From the NCBI GenBank assembly GCA_022446965.1, contig JAKVBV010000002.1:58390-122389 (forward strand): DNA of 64,000 bases, in the 5' to 3' direction. The translations under genes and the position numbers were made by a program. This DNA is from Phycisphaerales bacterium. Lineage in GTDB: Bacteria > Planctomycetota > Phycisphaerae > Phycisphaerales > SM1A02. The notes under the pieces are model-generated. The model was given only the letters and a program-made list of their open reading frames with translations. It was not told the DNA's origin and searched no databases. Below, one piece after another: positions 26,679-35,399 of the stretch. Each line of letters opens with the position of its first letter. Position 1 is the first letter of the stretch.

Positions 26679-27080
26679 TCACATCGCGTTGGCGATGGCG
26701 GTGGCGAGGGATTGGGCGTCGTCGAGCGTGTCCGGGCGCCACGTGAGGTCCAGCCCCGTGCCGTCGTCATGCTTGGGGATGATGTGGACGTGCACGTGCA
26801 TCACCTCTTGATGGGCGGCGGCCCCGTTGTTCTGCAGCAGGTTGTACGCCGTACACCCTGTTGCCGCCATCACGGCTCGGCACAGGCGAGGGAGCACGCG
26901 GCCCATGGCCGCGGCAGCATCGTCGGACAGCTCCGCCATCGTGGCCGCGGGCATCTTCGGAATGAGCAACGTGTGCCCACGGCTCAGCGGACCGATATCG
27001 AGAAACGCCAGCACATGTTCGTCTTCGTAGACGCGATGGCAGGGGATCTCGCCGTCGATGATCTTGCTGAAGATGGTCAT
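26679..27080 (-). CDS. HIT-family nucleotide hydrolase
   Basis: A 133-residue histidine-triad protein starting at ATG 27080 (MTIFSKIIDGEIPCHRVYED), with GGAG upstream. The triad is VMHVHVHIIPKHDDG near residue 96. HIT proteins of this HinT/Fhit-like type hydrolyse nucleoside phosphoramidates or dinucleoside polyphosphates. It is convergent with ppdK and divergent from nadC. Function beyond the enzyme class cannot be told. Confidence 0.92.
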   Translation of the reverse strand: MTIFSKIIDGEIPCHRVYEDEHVLAFLDIGPLSRGHTLLIPKMPAATMAELSDDAAAAMGRVLPRLCRAVMAATGCTAYNLLQNNGAAAHQEVMHVHVHIIPKHDDGTGLDLTWRPDTLDDAQSLATAIANAM

Positions 27081-27110
27081 GGCTTTACTCACGCTCCATG
27101 GTTGAGTATC

Positions 27111-27116
27111 TATCGT
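27111..27116 (+). promoter_or_regulatory. -10 element of nadC (leaderless)
   Basis: TATCGT ends 6 nt before the nadC ATG; no Shine-Dalgarno sequence is present. Confidence 0.45.
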
Positions 27117-27122
27117 ACGCCC

Positions 27123-28034
27123 ATGGCGACCACCGCCCAACTGGCCGACCTTCGATCCACGTTGCTGCCTGACCACATGCTGGCCGCAGCGCTGCAATTG
27201 TGGCTGGAAGAAGACGGCTTCATGCGGGGCGACATCACCAGTCGCGCCATGCAGCATGAGGGCACCAGCACCACCGCCATCACCATGCGGCAGGCGGGTG
27301 TGCTCTGTGGTGTGCAGCCCATGTGTACCGCCGTGCACGCACTGCCCATGTTCGCGAATGTACGCATGGAGCAGACGATCGAAGACGGGGCCGCGGTCGC
27401 GTCCGGTGATGTGGTCGGAACGATGGCAGGTCCTTCGGCGCTCGTCCTCGGACTGGAGCGGCCCCTGCTGAATCTCATCGGACGCCTCTGCGGCGTGGCC
27501 ACCAACACGCGAGCTTTCGTGGACGCCATCGACGGCACCACCGCCTGCATTTGCACCACGCGCAAGACCACGCCTGGCCTGCGGCACTTCGAAAAGTACG
27601 CAGCCGCATGTGGCGGCGCCACGCTGCATCGGTTGGGCCTCGACGACGCTGCACTCTTCAAGGACAACCACCTCGCTGATCTCCCCGAAGGCGCCTTTGC
27701 CGGAGGACTTGCCGACGCCTGTCGCCGTGCCCGTGCTGATCGCGTACTGCAATTCGTGCAGGTTGAAGTCGACACGCTCGAGCAGTTCAGCAGCGTGCTC
27801 GCCATCGAGCCAGGGCTGATCGACATGGTGCTGCTGGACAATTTTGACCTGTCCATGCTGCGTGAAGCTGTACGGCAGCGTGATGTCTCCGCGTCGGGCA
27901 TGCTCCTCGAAGCGTCAGGTGGCGTGTCGCTGGACACCGTCCGCGCCATTGCCGAAACAGGCGTGGATCGAATCTCTGTCGGCGGGCTCACCCATCAGGC
28001 CCGCAGTCTTGATGTCGGGCTCGACGTGTCGTGA
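27123..28034 (+). CDS. nadC: Nicotinate-nucleotide diphosphorylase (carboxylating), quinolinate phosphoribosyltransferase
   Basis: A 303-residue enzyme making nicotinate mononucleotide from quinolinate and PRPP in de novo NAD synthesis. Key stretches are EDGFMRGDITSRA at the N-terminus, LERPLLNLIGRLCGVATNT, TTRKTTPGLRHFEKYA and ASGGVSLDTVRAIAETGVD with ISVGGLTH near the end. GGATLHRLGLDDAALFKDNH carries the phosphate- and substrate-contacting residues. The stop overlaps the birA start (GTGA), so the two are coupled. nadA and nadB are not in the window. Confidence 0.96.
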   Translation: MATTAQLADLRSTLLPDHMLAAALQLWLEEDGFMRGDITSRAMQHEGTSTTAITMRQAGVLCGVQPMCTAVHALPMFANVRMEQTIEDGAAVASGDVVGTMAGPSALVLGLERPLLNLIGRLCGVATNTRAFVDAIDGTTACICTTRKTTPGLRHFEKYAAACGGATLHRLGLDDAALFKDNHLADLPEGAFAGGLADACRRARADRVLQFVQVEVDTLEQFSSVLAIEPGLIDMVLLDNFDLSMLREAVRQRDVSASGMLLEASGGVSLDTVRAIAETGVDRISVGGLTHQARSLDVGLDVS

Positions 28035-28576
28035 ACACACAGCAGTGGGGCGACCGCATCGACGCCCTCGTCGCCAACACGCCGCACCTGAGCACCGGGC
28101 GTGTACTGGCGGAGTGCGCATCCACTCAGGATCACGCCCGGGCCCTGGGCATCGGCGCCCTAGTGGTTGCCCAGCGTCAATCCGGTGGCCGCGGCCAGCG
28201 TGGCAATGTCTGGGCCGACACGGGCCAAGACGGTCTGGCATTCAGCGTGTGCCTGCCAGCCACGACCAACCCGCAACGGAGTGCCGACATCGCCGCCGCC
28301 ATCGTCGATGCGCTCGCCGATCTCTTCCCAGGCCGCATCACGGTCAAACACCCCAATGACGTGCTGCTCGACGACAGGAAGCTCGCCGGTGTGCTCATCG
28401 AACAGGCAGACGGCCAGGCAGTGATCGGCATCGGGATCAACGTGGCCCAAACCAATTGGCCGCCCCCACTCGACGAGACGGCCATCAGTCTGGCGCAGGC
28501 TGGAATCAAACTCGATCGATTGGACCTGCTCGAGCGGGTGCTCCCGGAGGTATTGCGAGCCTGGCAGGCGGCCTGA
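28031..28576 (+). CDS. birA: Biotin--[acetyl-CoA-carboxylase] ligase (monofunctional BirA)
   Basis: A 181-residue ligase that activates biotin to biotinyl-AMP and loads it on BCCP-type carriers. ECASTQDHARALG, the adenylate loop RQSGGRGQRGNVW and the lysine-bearing KHPNDVLLDDRKLAGVLIE are present. The usual GRGRRGR reads GRGQRGN here. It lacks both the N-terminal repressor HTH and the small C-terminal SH3-like domain, so it is shorter than typical monofunctional enzymes. It starts at GTG, overlapping the nadC stop. Confidence 0.88.
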   Translation: MNTQQWGDRIDALVANTPHLSTGRVLAECASTQDHARALGIGALVVAQRQSGGRGQRGNVWADTGQDGLAFSVCLPATTNPQRSADIAAAIVDALADLFPGRITVKHPNDVLLDDRKLAGVLIEQADGQAVIGIGINVAQTNWPPPLDETAISLAQAGIKLDRLDLLERVLPEVLRAWQAA

Positions 28577-28583
28577 CAACAGC

Positions 28584-28617
28584 CCAGCGAGACCCCCGCT
28601 GGCGGCCTCGTGAGGCC
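28584..28617 (+). terminator. Two tandem hairpins after birA
   Basis: CCAGCG/CGCTGG with a 7-nt loop is followed directly by GGCCT/AGGCC with a 4-nt loop. No T-run follows, so this is a weak terminator or processing signal separating birA from the next operon. Confidence 0.35.
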
Positions 28618-28673
28618 GGATCCGCCCAATCACGCGTACGTCGCAGAGCCCGCCTGCCCTCGGCCCTATTCGC

Positions 28674-28679
28674 TAGACT
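28674..28679 (+). promoter_or_regulatory. -10 element of the GlmL/DUF6754 operon
   Basis: TAGACT, the same hexamer as before the porin-like gene. The first in-frame initiator-like codons downstream are ATC at 28686 and ATT at 28689, 6 and 9 nt away. Confidence 0.45.
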
Positions 28680-28784
28680 CTCCCGATCATTCCAGGCCGC
28701 TTCGGCCCGGATTGGGAGAGCCCCGAGATCGAGGATCGCGGACAACCCGAGCTCCAGCTGGCCGACCCCTCACGGGCCGAGCCC

Positions 28785-29198
28785 GTGCAATGGTCCACGC
28801 ACCCCGTGCGTGAACACCCGCGCCGTGCCGTGGCGGCGAGCCTCGCCGTCGTGGTGTGTGGCCTCATGGTGGCCACCAGTTTCAAGACGCCCCTCACCGG
28901 GGTGCTCACCGGGCTCGGGGCGATCGTCATCTTGCTGCTCACCCTCAACCGCTTCTTCCTTCCGTCGGTCTTCGCAATCGACGCCTCGGGCATCACCGCC
29001 CGCTGGCCCATGAAGACGCGTTCCCTGCCGTGGTCGAAGATCGCACGTTTCGCACACGATGACGAAGGCGGCTTTCTCTTCACCCGCACGCACCCTTCGC
29101 GGTGGCGAGCGGACAACGGCATTCCGGTGCGTTTCGGCACCCTGGGCACGAAGGCCGTCGCGGCCATCAAGGCACATCTTCCGGAGCGTGCCGCATGA
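28785..29198 (+). CDS. Small membrane protein with a PH-like domain (first gene of the GlmL/DUF6754 operon)
   Basis: From GTG 28785 the product is 137 residues: two membrane helices (about 15-33 and 37-55), then a PH-like beta domain (VFAIDASGITARWPMKTRSL, PWSKIARFAHDDEGGF). The frame is open back to 28677 without ATG, GTG or TTG. If translation begins at ATC 28686 or ATT 28689, just after the -10 hexamer, about 32 more residues (PGRFGPDWESPEIEDRG...) would be added. It overlaps the next gene by ATGA. It probably anchors something of the operon at the membrane. Confidence 0.65.
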   Translation: MQWSTHPVREHPRRAVAASLAVVVCGLMVATSFKTPLTGVLTGLGAIVILLLTLNRFFLPSVFAIDASGITARWPMKTRSLPWSKIARFAHDDEGGFLFTRTHPSRWRADNGIPVRFGTLGTKAVAAIKAHLPERAA

Positions 29199-29563
29199 GC
29201 CTGCGTGAAGCACTCAAGCACGCCTTCCATGTAGACCTGCCCGGCGCGGCTGAGCCCGACGAACGCACGGCCGACATTGTCGATCGTGTGTGTAGGTCCA
29301 TTGTGAAGCGTGGCATGTCCACACCGGCGCTCATGGCGTTGGAAATGAGTCGCCCTCTGAACTTCGTCGCGGCCCAGGCGATGCACATCGTGCAGCCGGC
29401 CGCGGAACTGGTGCTTGATACCGAATCGTTCAAGCAGTTCGCCCTGTTTCTGGAGCAGCGTGGGTCCATTGAGTACCTGTGCGACCGGCTCCAAGCACAT
29501 GCCGATGGTGACGTGGAGCACGTCGCCGAAAAGGCCGGTACGGCACCGGGCCACGCGTCATGA
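29195..29563 (+). CDS. Small conserved-type protein of the GlmL/DUF6754 operon
   Basis: A 122-residue, mostly helical soluble protein from ATG 29195. Both ends overlap the neighbouring genes by ATGA, so it is tightly coupled to the GlmL-like gene. Recognisable stretches are LNFVAAQAMHIVQPAAELV and FALFLEQRGSIEYLCDRLQ. I recall similar small genes beside GlmL/DUF6754 genes in other phyla, but I cannot verify that here. No function is assigned. Confidence 0.7.
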   Translation: MSLREALKHAFHVDLPGAAEPDERTADIVDRVCRSIVKRGMSTPALMALEMSRPLNFVAAQAMHIVQPAAELVLDTESFKQFALFLEQRGSIEYLCDRLQAHADGDVEHVAEKAGTAPGHAS

Positions 29564-31380
29564 CCGCTCTCGATCCAGAACGCATCAAGGTGATCCTCGC
29601 CACCGACTGTGGCAGTACCACCACCAAAGCCATCCTCATTCAGTATGTGGACGGCGCCTATCGCCAGACACATCGTGGTGAAGCGCCGACCACTGTCGAA
29701 AAGCCCTTCGCTGACGTCACCATGGGCGTGATCAACTCGGTCACGGAGATCGGCGAACTCGCCGGTCGCAAGCTCGTGGACGACGACGGCCGCATCATCT
29801 CCCCGGCCACGGACACCGAAGGCTGCGACATCTACATCAGTACGTCGTCGGCCGGTGGTGGTCTGCAGATGATGGTGGCTGGCGTGATCGCGGAAATGAC
29901 CGCGGCCAGTGCCAAGCGTGCCGCGCTGGGCGCCGGTTCCATCGTGATGGACGTGATTGCTGCCAACGACGGTCGCCGTCCGCACGAGCAGATCCAACGC
30001 ATCCGCGACCTGCGTCCCGACATGATCCTGTTGTCCGGTGGTACCGACGGCGGTACGAAGGACAAGGTCGTCCAGTTGGCCGAACTCATCGCTCCGGCCA
30101 AGCCGCAGCCACGCTTTGGCAGCGACTATGAGATGCCCATCATCTACGCGGGCAACAACGAGGCCCAGACGGACGTGTCTGAGGTCTTCGCTGAAGGCGG
30201 GTTCGACCTGCAGATCGTCGACAATCTCCGTCCGGTGCTCGAGCGAGAGAATCTCGGCCCGGCCCGCGACAAGATTCACGACATCTTTCTCGAGCACGTG
30301 ATGGCGCAGGCGCCCGGCTATGACAAGCTCATGGGCTGGACCGGCGCGCCCATCATGCCCACGCCCGGCGCGGTGGGGGACATCCTGCAGACCGTGGCTC
30401 GAATCCAAGGCATCAATGTGGTCGGCGTGGACATCGGCGGCGCCACGACCGACGTGTTCAGCGTGTTCGACGAGACGTTCAACCGAACGGTGTCGGCCAA
30501 CCTGGGCATGTCGTATTCGATCTCCAATGTATGTGCCGAAGCCACCATGCCCAACGTGCTGCGATGGGTGCCCTTCAACATGAACGAGCGTGAGCTCCGC
30601 AATCATGTGAAGAACAAGATGATTCGACCCACGACCATTCCGCAAACGCGTGAAGCGCTCATGTTCGAGCAGGCTGTGGCTCGCGAAGCACTACGTCTGG
30701 CCTACAAGCAGCACAAGGAATTCGCGACCACGCTCAAGGGTGTGCAGCAACAGCGCACCGTGGGCGACACGTTCACACAGGAAGCCGGCGGCGAGACCAT
30801 CGTCAACAACATGACGCTCGATCTGCTCGTGGCATCCGGCGGCGTGCTCAGCCATGCGCCACGCATGCACCAGACGGCAATGATGCTGATCGATGCCTTC
30901 GAGCCTGAAGGTGTCACCATGCTCGCCAAGGACTCCATCTTCATGATGCCGCACCTCGGTGTGCTTGCGAGCGTGCACCCCAAGGCGGCCGAAGAAGTGT
31001 TCGATCGCGACTGCCTCATCTATCTGGGCACCTGTGTTGCCGCTGCAGGCAACGTGAAGGCTGGCAAGCCGGCCTTCTCTTGGTCCTTCAATGGCATGAG
31101 CGGCGAAATCGCCGGTGGCGAGATGGAACTTGTCGATCTGGCACTGGGCGAAACGGCAATGATCACACTCACGCCCGTTCGCGGTGTGGATCTCGGCAAT
31201 GGCCCGGGCAAGAAGGTCGAGCGCGAGATCAAGGGTGGCACCGTCGGTGTGATCTTTGACGGTCGTGGCCGGCCGCTGGGACTGCCGGAAGATCGCAGCA
31301 GTTGCCAATCCACCGTGCAGGGTTGGATTGATTCCTGTGCCATGTATCGAGAAGAAGAGGAGACGGCGGCGGCTGTCTGA
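29560..31380 (+). CDS. GlmL/MutL-family ASKHA ATPase, orphan (no mutase nearby)
   Basis: A 606-residue member of the family named after glutamate mutase accessory protein GlmL/MutL. The ASKHA phosphate-1 loop is TDCGSTTTKAILIQ (residues 16-29) and phosphate-2 is VVGVDIGGATTDVFSVFD (Asp291). Family hallmarks include ISTSSAGGGLQMMVAGVI and LLSGGTDGGTKDKVVQLAEL. In known cases GlmL-type proteins sit with B12-dependent aminomutases as chaperone or reactivase. Here no mutase or cobalamin gene is present; instead it heads a run of membrane genes. I infer an ATPase working with those, but the reaction is unknown. Confidence 0.85.
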   Translation: MTALDPERIKVILATDCGSTTTKAILIQYVDGAYRQTHRGEAPTTVEKPFADVTMGVINSVTEIGELAGRKLVDDDGRIISPATDTEGCDIYISTSSAGGGLQMMVAGVIAEMTAASAKRAALGAGSIVMDVIAANDGRRPHEQIQRIRDLRPDMILLSGGTDGGTKDKVVQLAELIAPAKPQPRFGSDYEMPIIYAGNNEAQTDVSEVFAEGGFDLQIVDNLRPVLERENLGPARDKIHDIFLEHVMAQAPGYDKLMGWTGAPIMPTPGAVGDILQTVARIQGINVVGVDIGGATTDVFSVFDETFNRTVSANLGMSYSISNVCAEATMPNVLRWVPFNMNERELRNHVKNKMIRPTTIPQTREALMFEQAVAREALRLAYKQHKEFATTLKGVQQQRTVGDTFTQEAGGETIVNNMTLDLLVASGGVLSHAPRMHQTAMMLIDAFEPEGVTMLAKDSIFMMPHLGVLASVHPKAAEEVFDRDCLIYLGTCVAAAGNVKAGKPAFSWSFNGMSGEIAGGEMELVDLALGETAMITLTPVRGVDLGNGPGKKVEREIKGGTVGVIFDGRGRPLGLPEDRSSCQSTVQGWIDSCAMYREEEETAAAV

Positions 31381-31396
31381 GCCCCGCGAGTACACC

Positions 31397-32524
31397 ATGG
31401 CCAAGGCCTATACCCCAGGACTGCTCGTCACCGGATTCCGGGAGCACCGCTGCCGGCGGATTCTCCCCATCGCTGGTGAAGTCAACGTGTCCATCGGCGA
31501 CGTGGTCACCGCCAACGACGTGGTCGCCGAAACAAATTTGCCCGGCGACGTGAACCCGGTGAACCTCGCCAATCAACTGTCGATGCCCGCATCCGACGTC
31601 ATGGATTGCGTCGTGGTGAATGAGGGCGACACGGTCGCGGTTGGCGATGTGATCGCCCAGACCAAGGGCATCTTCGGTTTCATGAAGACGTCGATCACCA
31701 GCAAGGTGGCCGGCACCGTGGAGACGATCTCGCCGGTCACCGGCCAGATGATCGTTCGTGGTGCGCCGCTGCCGGTTCAGGTGCGTGCCTACATCAGCGG
31801 CCAGGTGGTCAACGTACTGCCCGGCGAAGGCTGTGAGATCGAAGCCAACGTGGCCTATGTGCAGGGCATCTTTGGTGTGGGCGGCGAAACGGCCGGCTCG
31901 ATCAAGATGGCGTGCTCCAGTCACGATGAAGAGCTCGATGCCCATCACATCACCGAGGACATGGCTGGGGCCGTGGTTGTCGGTGGTGCTCGCATGACCG
32001 CCGCGGCGGTTGCGCGAGCCCGGGAAGTGGCCGCCGCGGCCATCGTGTCAGGCGGCATCGACGACGCCGATCTCAAGGACATGCTTGGGTACGACCTCGG
32101 CGTGGCCATCACCGGCCGCGAGCAATTGGGCATCACCGTGATCGTGACGGAAGGCTTCGGCGAAATCGCCATGGCCGCCCGTACGTTTGAACTGCTCAAG
32201 AGCTACGCCGGTACCGAGGCTTCGGTGAATGGTGCCACGCAGATTCGCGCGGGCGTCATGCGTCCTGAGATCGTGATTCCGTTGGAGTCCACTCCGGAGG
32301 TCGGAGACGGCAAGCGGAAGTACGAAGAAGGGCAGTTGGAAATCGGCCGACCGGTTCGCGTGATTCGCGATCCGTACTTCGGCATCATCGGCGAAGTCTC
32401 CGACCTCCCCAGCGAGCCCCATGTGCTCGGGTCGGGGTCGAAGGCACGTGTACTAGAAGTGAAGTTGCCCACGGGAGAGCACGCCATCGTGCCCCGTGCG
32501 AATGTGGAACTCATCGAGGAGTGA
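31397..32524 (+). CDS. Biotinyl/lipoyl-like hybrid-fold protein with C-terminal KOW-like domain
   Basis: A 375-residue soluble protein starting MAKAYTPGLLVTGFREH at ATG 31397. Two or three barrel-sandwich repeats resemble the NqrA/RnfC N-terminus (NVSIGDVVTANDVVAETN; VNEGDTVAVGDVIAQTKG; MIVRGAPLPVQVRAYISG). Next is an alpha/beta middle (GAVVVGGARMTAAAVARA; GITVIVTEGFGEIAMA). The C-terminus is a KOW/SH3-like barrel (GRPVRVIRDPYFGIIGEVSD). There is no MKM biotinylation motif, so it is not an ordinary carrier. It overlaps the next start by GTGATG. It may be the soluble adaptor between the GlmL-like ATPase and the membrane proteins. Confidence 0.7.
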   Translation: MAKAYTPGLLVTGFREHRCRRILPIAGEVNVSIGDVVTANDVVAETNLPGDVNPVNLANQLSMPASDVMDCVVVNEGDTVAVGDVIAQTKGIFGFMKTSITSKVAGTVETISPVTGQMIVRGAPLPVQVRAYISGQVVNVLPGEGCEIEANVAYVQGIFGVGGETAGSIKMACSSHDEELDAHHITEDMAGAVVVGGARMTAAAVARAREVAAAAIVSGGIDDADLKDMLGYDLGVAITGREQLGITVIVTEGFGEIAMAARTFELLKSYAGTEASVNGATQIRAGVMRPEIVIPLESTPEVGDGKRKYEEGQLEIGRPVRVIRDPYFGIIGEVSDLPSEPHVLGSGSKARVLEVKLPTGEHAIVPRANVELIEE

Positions 32525-33771
32525 TGCACATGCGGACACTCATGATTGCGACCCTGACGGCATGCTGTGCTTGTGTGGCACAGGTGCACGCCCAGGTCGC
32601 ACCGCCAACCAACGTAAAGACCGCCGACGCCCCCAATGACGTCGGCAACCAGGTGATCGTCACCTGGGAGACCTCGCCTGATGACGTCGACGGCGGTGTC
32701 ACCAGCTACGTGGTGGTCAGGTCGAAGGTCGACACGGACGAATCCACGCCGATTGACGAAGGCGCCATCGGCGACGTGCCCTACGGCGTGACGACGTTCA
32801 TCGACGAGAACGCCACCGCCGGTACCACCTACTGGTACGGCGTCAGAGCGACGGGCAGTGCTGGTGAATCGGCCATCGCGCAGGCTGAAGAATCTGTGAC
32901 CCCGACGATGGAAATGATCAACGCCGGCAAGATCTGGTTCCTCATCATCATGGTGACGATCAGTGGCGTGGTGATTCTCTACGTGTATCACGCCAAGCGC
33001 GGAGGCAACATCTCGGTGCGAAAGATTGCCGGTCTGGAAGCCGTGTCTGAAGCAGTGGGACGTGCCACGGAGATGGGTCGCGAGGTGCTCTTCGTGCCGG
33101 GCATTCTGGACATCAATGACATCCAGACCGTCGCGGGCATCACCGTGCTCTCAAACGTGGCCAAGACGGCAGCCGAGTACGACGCTCGCCTCGAGGTGCC
33201 TACGGCCCGCTCGCTGGTGATGACCACTGCTCGCGAAACCGTGCAAGCGGCGTACCTCGGTGCAGGTCGCCCTGATGCCTACGACGAGAACCGCATCTAT
33301 TACCTGACCGACGAACAGTTCGGCTACACCGCTGGTGTGCAGGGCAAGATGGTGCGTGACAAGCCTGCGGCGTGCTTCTACATGGGCGCGTTCTACGCCG
33401 AGTCGCTGATTCTGGCGGAAACGGGCAACTCGATCGGCGCCATTCAGGTGGCCGGTACCGCCATGCCGTCGCAGCTGCCGTTCTTTGTGGCCGCCTGCGA
33501 CTACACGCTCATCGGTGAAGAGTTCTTCGCCGCTTCGGCCTATCTCTCGGACGATCCCGAGCAGTTGGGATCACTCAAGGGACAGGACGTGGGCAAGGTG
33601 ATCGCCGCGGGCCTGCTCGTGCTGGGTTGCCTGCTGGCGACACTCGGTGCGATGACAGGATCCTCGGGCATCGATGCCGCATCCAGCTATATCAAGGACA
33701 ACATCCTCGGCAAGGCCGGTGTGATGCCCGCCATGGTGCTGCACATCGGTCAGGAGGATGACACCGAATGA
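32524..33771 (+). CDS. FN3 - transmembrane - DUF6754 protein
   Basis: A 415-residue protein from ATG 32524 (GTG 32521 and ATG 32530 are alternatives). A signal peptide ending near VHAQ is followed by a fibronectin type III domain (about 22-120; QVIVTWETSPDDVDGGVTSY, GTTYWYGVRATGSAGE). A membrane helix lies at about 137-158. Then comes a cytoplasmic DUF6754 domain with NISVRKIAGLEAVSEAVGRA, GREVLFVPGILDINDIQTVA, AACFYMGAFYAESLILAETG and SAYLSDDPEQLGSLKGQD, and a final membrane helix. DUF6754 has no assigned function. The next gene overlaps by ATGA. Confidence 0.82.
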   Translation: MHMRTLMIATLTACCACVAQVHAQVAPPTNVKTADAPNDVGNQVIVTWETSPDDVDGGVTSYVVVRSKVDTDESTPIDEGAIGDVPYGVTTFIDENATAGTTYWYGVRATGSAGESAIAQAEESVTPTMEMINAGKIWFLIIMVTISGVVILYVYHAKRGGNISVRKIAGLEAVSEAVGRATEMGREVLFVPGILDINDIQTVAGITVLSNVAKTAAEYDARLEVPTARSLVMTTARETVQAAYLGAGRPDAYDENRIYYLTDEQFGYTAGVQGKMVRDKPAACFYMGAFYAESLILAETGNSIGAIQVAGTAMPSQLPFFVAACDYTLIGEEFFAASAYLSDDPEQLGSLKGQDVGKVIAAGLLVLGCLLATLGAMTGSSGIDAASSYIKDNILGKAGVMPAMVLHIGQEDDTE

Positions 33772-34517
33772 TCGCCAAACGAACCATTCCGCTCATCATC
33801 GCAGCGGTGGTCGGGTTCATTCTCATCGCCACCTACTTCATCCCGCTCACGGAGCAGTGGGGTGCAAATGCGATGGAGATGTTCATCATCCTTGCCGCCG
33901 CGGCCATGGTGCTCGGTGCCGGCAACCTGGTGATGATGAACCTGACCAAGATCTCCCGCCGCAGTGCCGGTTGGGGCTACGCAGCGATCACGTTGATCGC
34001 TTTCGCGGTGGTGCTCATCATCGGCCTCTTCAAGATGGGTGCCCATGGCACGGCCGTCGCGCCTGACAACGCCTGGGCGTCGAATCCGATTCAGGAGGGC
34101 GCACCCTTCTGGTGGATCTATCAGTATTGCCTCGTGCCCTTGACCGCCACGATGTTCGCCATGCTGGCGTTCTACATCGCGTCGGCCGCGTTTCGTGCCT
34201 TCCGGGCCAAGAACCTCGAGGCCACGTTGCTACTGGGCACCGCGTTCATCGTCCTGCTCGGTCAGGTGTACGCCGGCTACTGGCTCACGGATTGGCTGCC
34301 CGACGCCGAGTCAATGGCTGAAGCGGGCACGAGCAACAGTCCGTGGTATCAGTTCCTCAGCGGATTGCGGATGGAGAATCTCACCAAGCTGATTCTCGAC
34401 GTGCCGCAGACTGCCGGTAACCGCGCCATCATGATCGGCATCGCCCTTGGCATCGTGAGCACGTCGCTCAAGGTGCTGCTGGGTGTCGACAAGTCCTATC
34501 TCGGATCGGAGGACTGA
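33768..34517 (+). CDS. Polytopic membrane protein of the GlmL/DUF6754 operon
   Basis: A 249-residue protein with about six membrane helices (roughly residues 7-27, 34-58, 64-84, 112-142, 150-170 and 222-244). Its start overlaps the DUF6754 stop. A short Trp-rich loop (NAWASNPIQEGAPFWWIYQY) lies before helix 4. No transporter family is recognised. By position it is part of the membrane core of the operon. Confidence 0.7.
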   Translation: MIAKRTIPLIIAAVVGFILIATYFIPLTEQWGANAMEMFIILAAAAMVLGAGNLVMMNLTKISRRSAGWGYAAITLIAFAVVLIIGLFKMGAHGTAVAPDNAWASNPIQEGAPFWWIYQYCLVPLTATMFAMLAFYIASAAFRAFRAKNLEATLLLGTAFIVLLGQVYAGYWLTDWLPDAESMAEAGTSNSPWYQFLSGLRMENLTKLILDVPQTAGNRAIMIGIALGIVSTSLKVLLGVDKSYLGSED

Positions 34518-34520
34518 TCC

Positions 34521-35399
34521 ATGTTGAACTTCCTCCGCAATCTTGACCGACGCATCGTGTTCGCCCTCATGGGCCTCGCGGTGGCCGTGCCGATTCTGAC
34601 CAAGTTGAGCTTCCCCGAGCCGGTGCCAAAGGGCACGCAGCCGTACAAGGTGTTCGATCAGATCGAAAACCTGCCCGACGGTTCGCGCGTGCTGTTGAGC
34701 TTCGACTTCGATCCCGGCTCCCAGGGCGAACTGTTGCCCATGGCGATGGCCTTCACTCGCCACTGCGCGGAAAAGGGCCACAAGATGTACTTCATGTGCC
34801 TCTGGCCCCTGGGCGAGCCGTTTGTTGAAGACGCCATGAACATCATCCTTGGCGAGGAGTATCCCGATCTCACGTATGGCGAAGACTTCATGTCCTTCGG
34901 CTACAAGCCCGGCAACGAGGCTGTGATCAAGAACTCGATCGTCGACCTGAAGGCGCTGTTCATCACCGACTCGCGAAAGACGGATCTCAACGCGATTCCG
35001 ATGACGCGAAACATCAAGTCGGCCAAGTCGATGGACCTGATCATCAACATCAGTGCCGGCGATCCTGGCACCAAGCAGTGGGTGCAGTACGCAGCCACGC
35101 CTGCTGATCTGCCCATCGTGGCCGGGTGTACCGGTGTGCAGGCGCCACTGCTGTATCCCTACATCCCTGATCCGCTCAAGGGCCTCCTGCCCGCGATCAA
35201 GGGTGCCGCTGGATACGAGCAGGTGATGATGGATGCGTATCCGCATCTGGCCGATCCGGCAGTTATTGGATCGAAGTATTCGTCCAAAGCGGCCCTGCAA
35301 CGAATGGGACCACAGTTCGTGGCCCACATCCTGATGGTGCTCTTCATTCTGTTAGGCAACATCATCTACTTCATCGACAAGAAGAAGGGAGGTGCGTGA
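34521..35399 (+). CDS. Membrane-anchored alpha/beta protein of the GlmL/DUF6754 operon
   Basis: A 292-residue protein with one helix near each end (about 11-29 and 264-283) and a soluble alpha/beta domain between. Its core stretches, such as GSRVLLSFDFDPGSQGELLP, TRHCAEKGHKMYFMCLWPLG and SMDLIINISAGDPGTKQWVQ, suggest a Rossmann-like fold. In layout it mirrors the DUF6754 protein. It ends KKKGGA just before the next start. Function unknown. Confidence 0.7.
   Translation: MLNFLRNLDRRIVFALMGLAVAVPILTKLSFPEPVPKGTQPYKVFDQIENLPDGSRVLLSFDFDPGSQGELLPMAMAFTRHCAEKGHKMYFMCLWPLGEPFVEDAMNIILGEEYPDLTYGEDFMSFGYKPGNEAVIKNSIVDLKALFITDSRKTDLNAIPMTRNIKSAKSMDLIINISAGDPGTKQWVQYAATPADLPIVAGCTGVQAPLLYPYIPDPLKGLLPAIKGAAGYEQVMMDAYPHLADPAVIGSKYSSKAALQRMGPQFVAHILMVLFILLGNIIYFIDKKKGGA

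Noticed and set aside
29560..31380. Calling the GlmL-like gene part of a glutamate mutase system
   Set aside because: No mutase subunit, B12-binding domain or cobalamin gene is present; the neighbours are membrane proteins.
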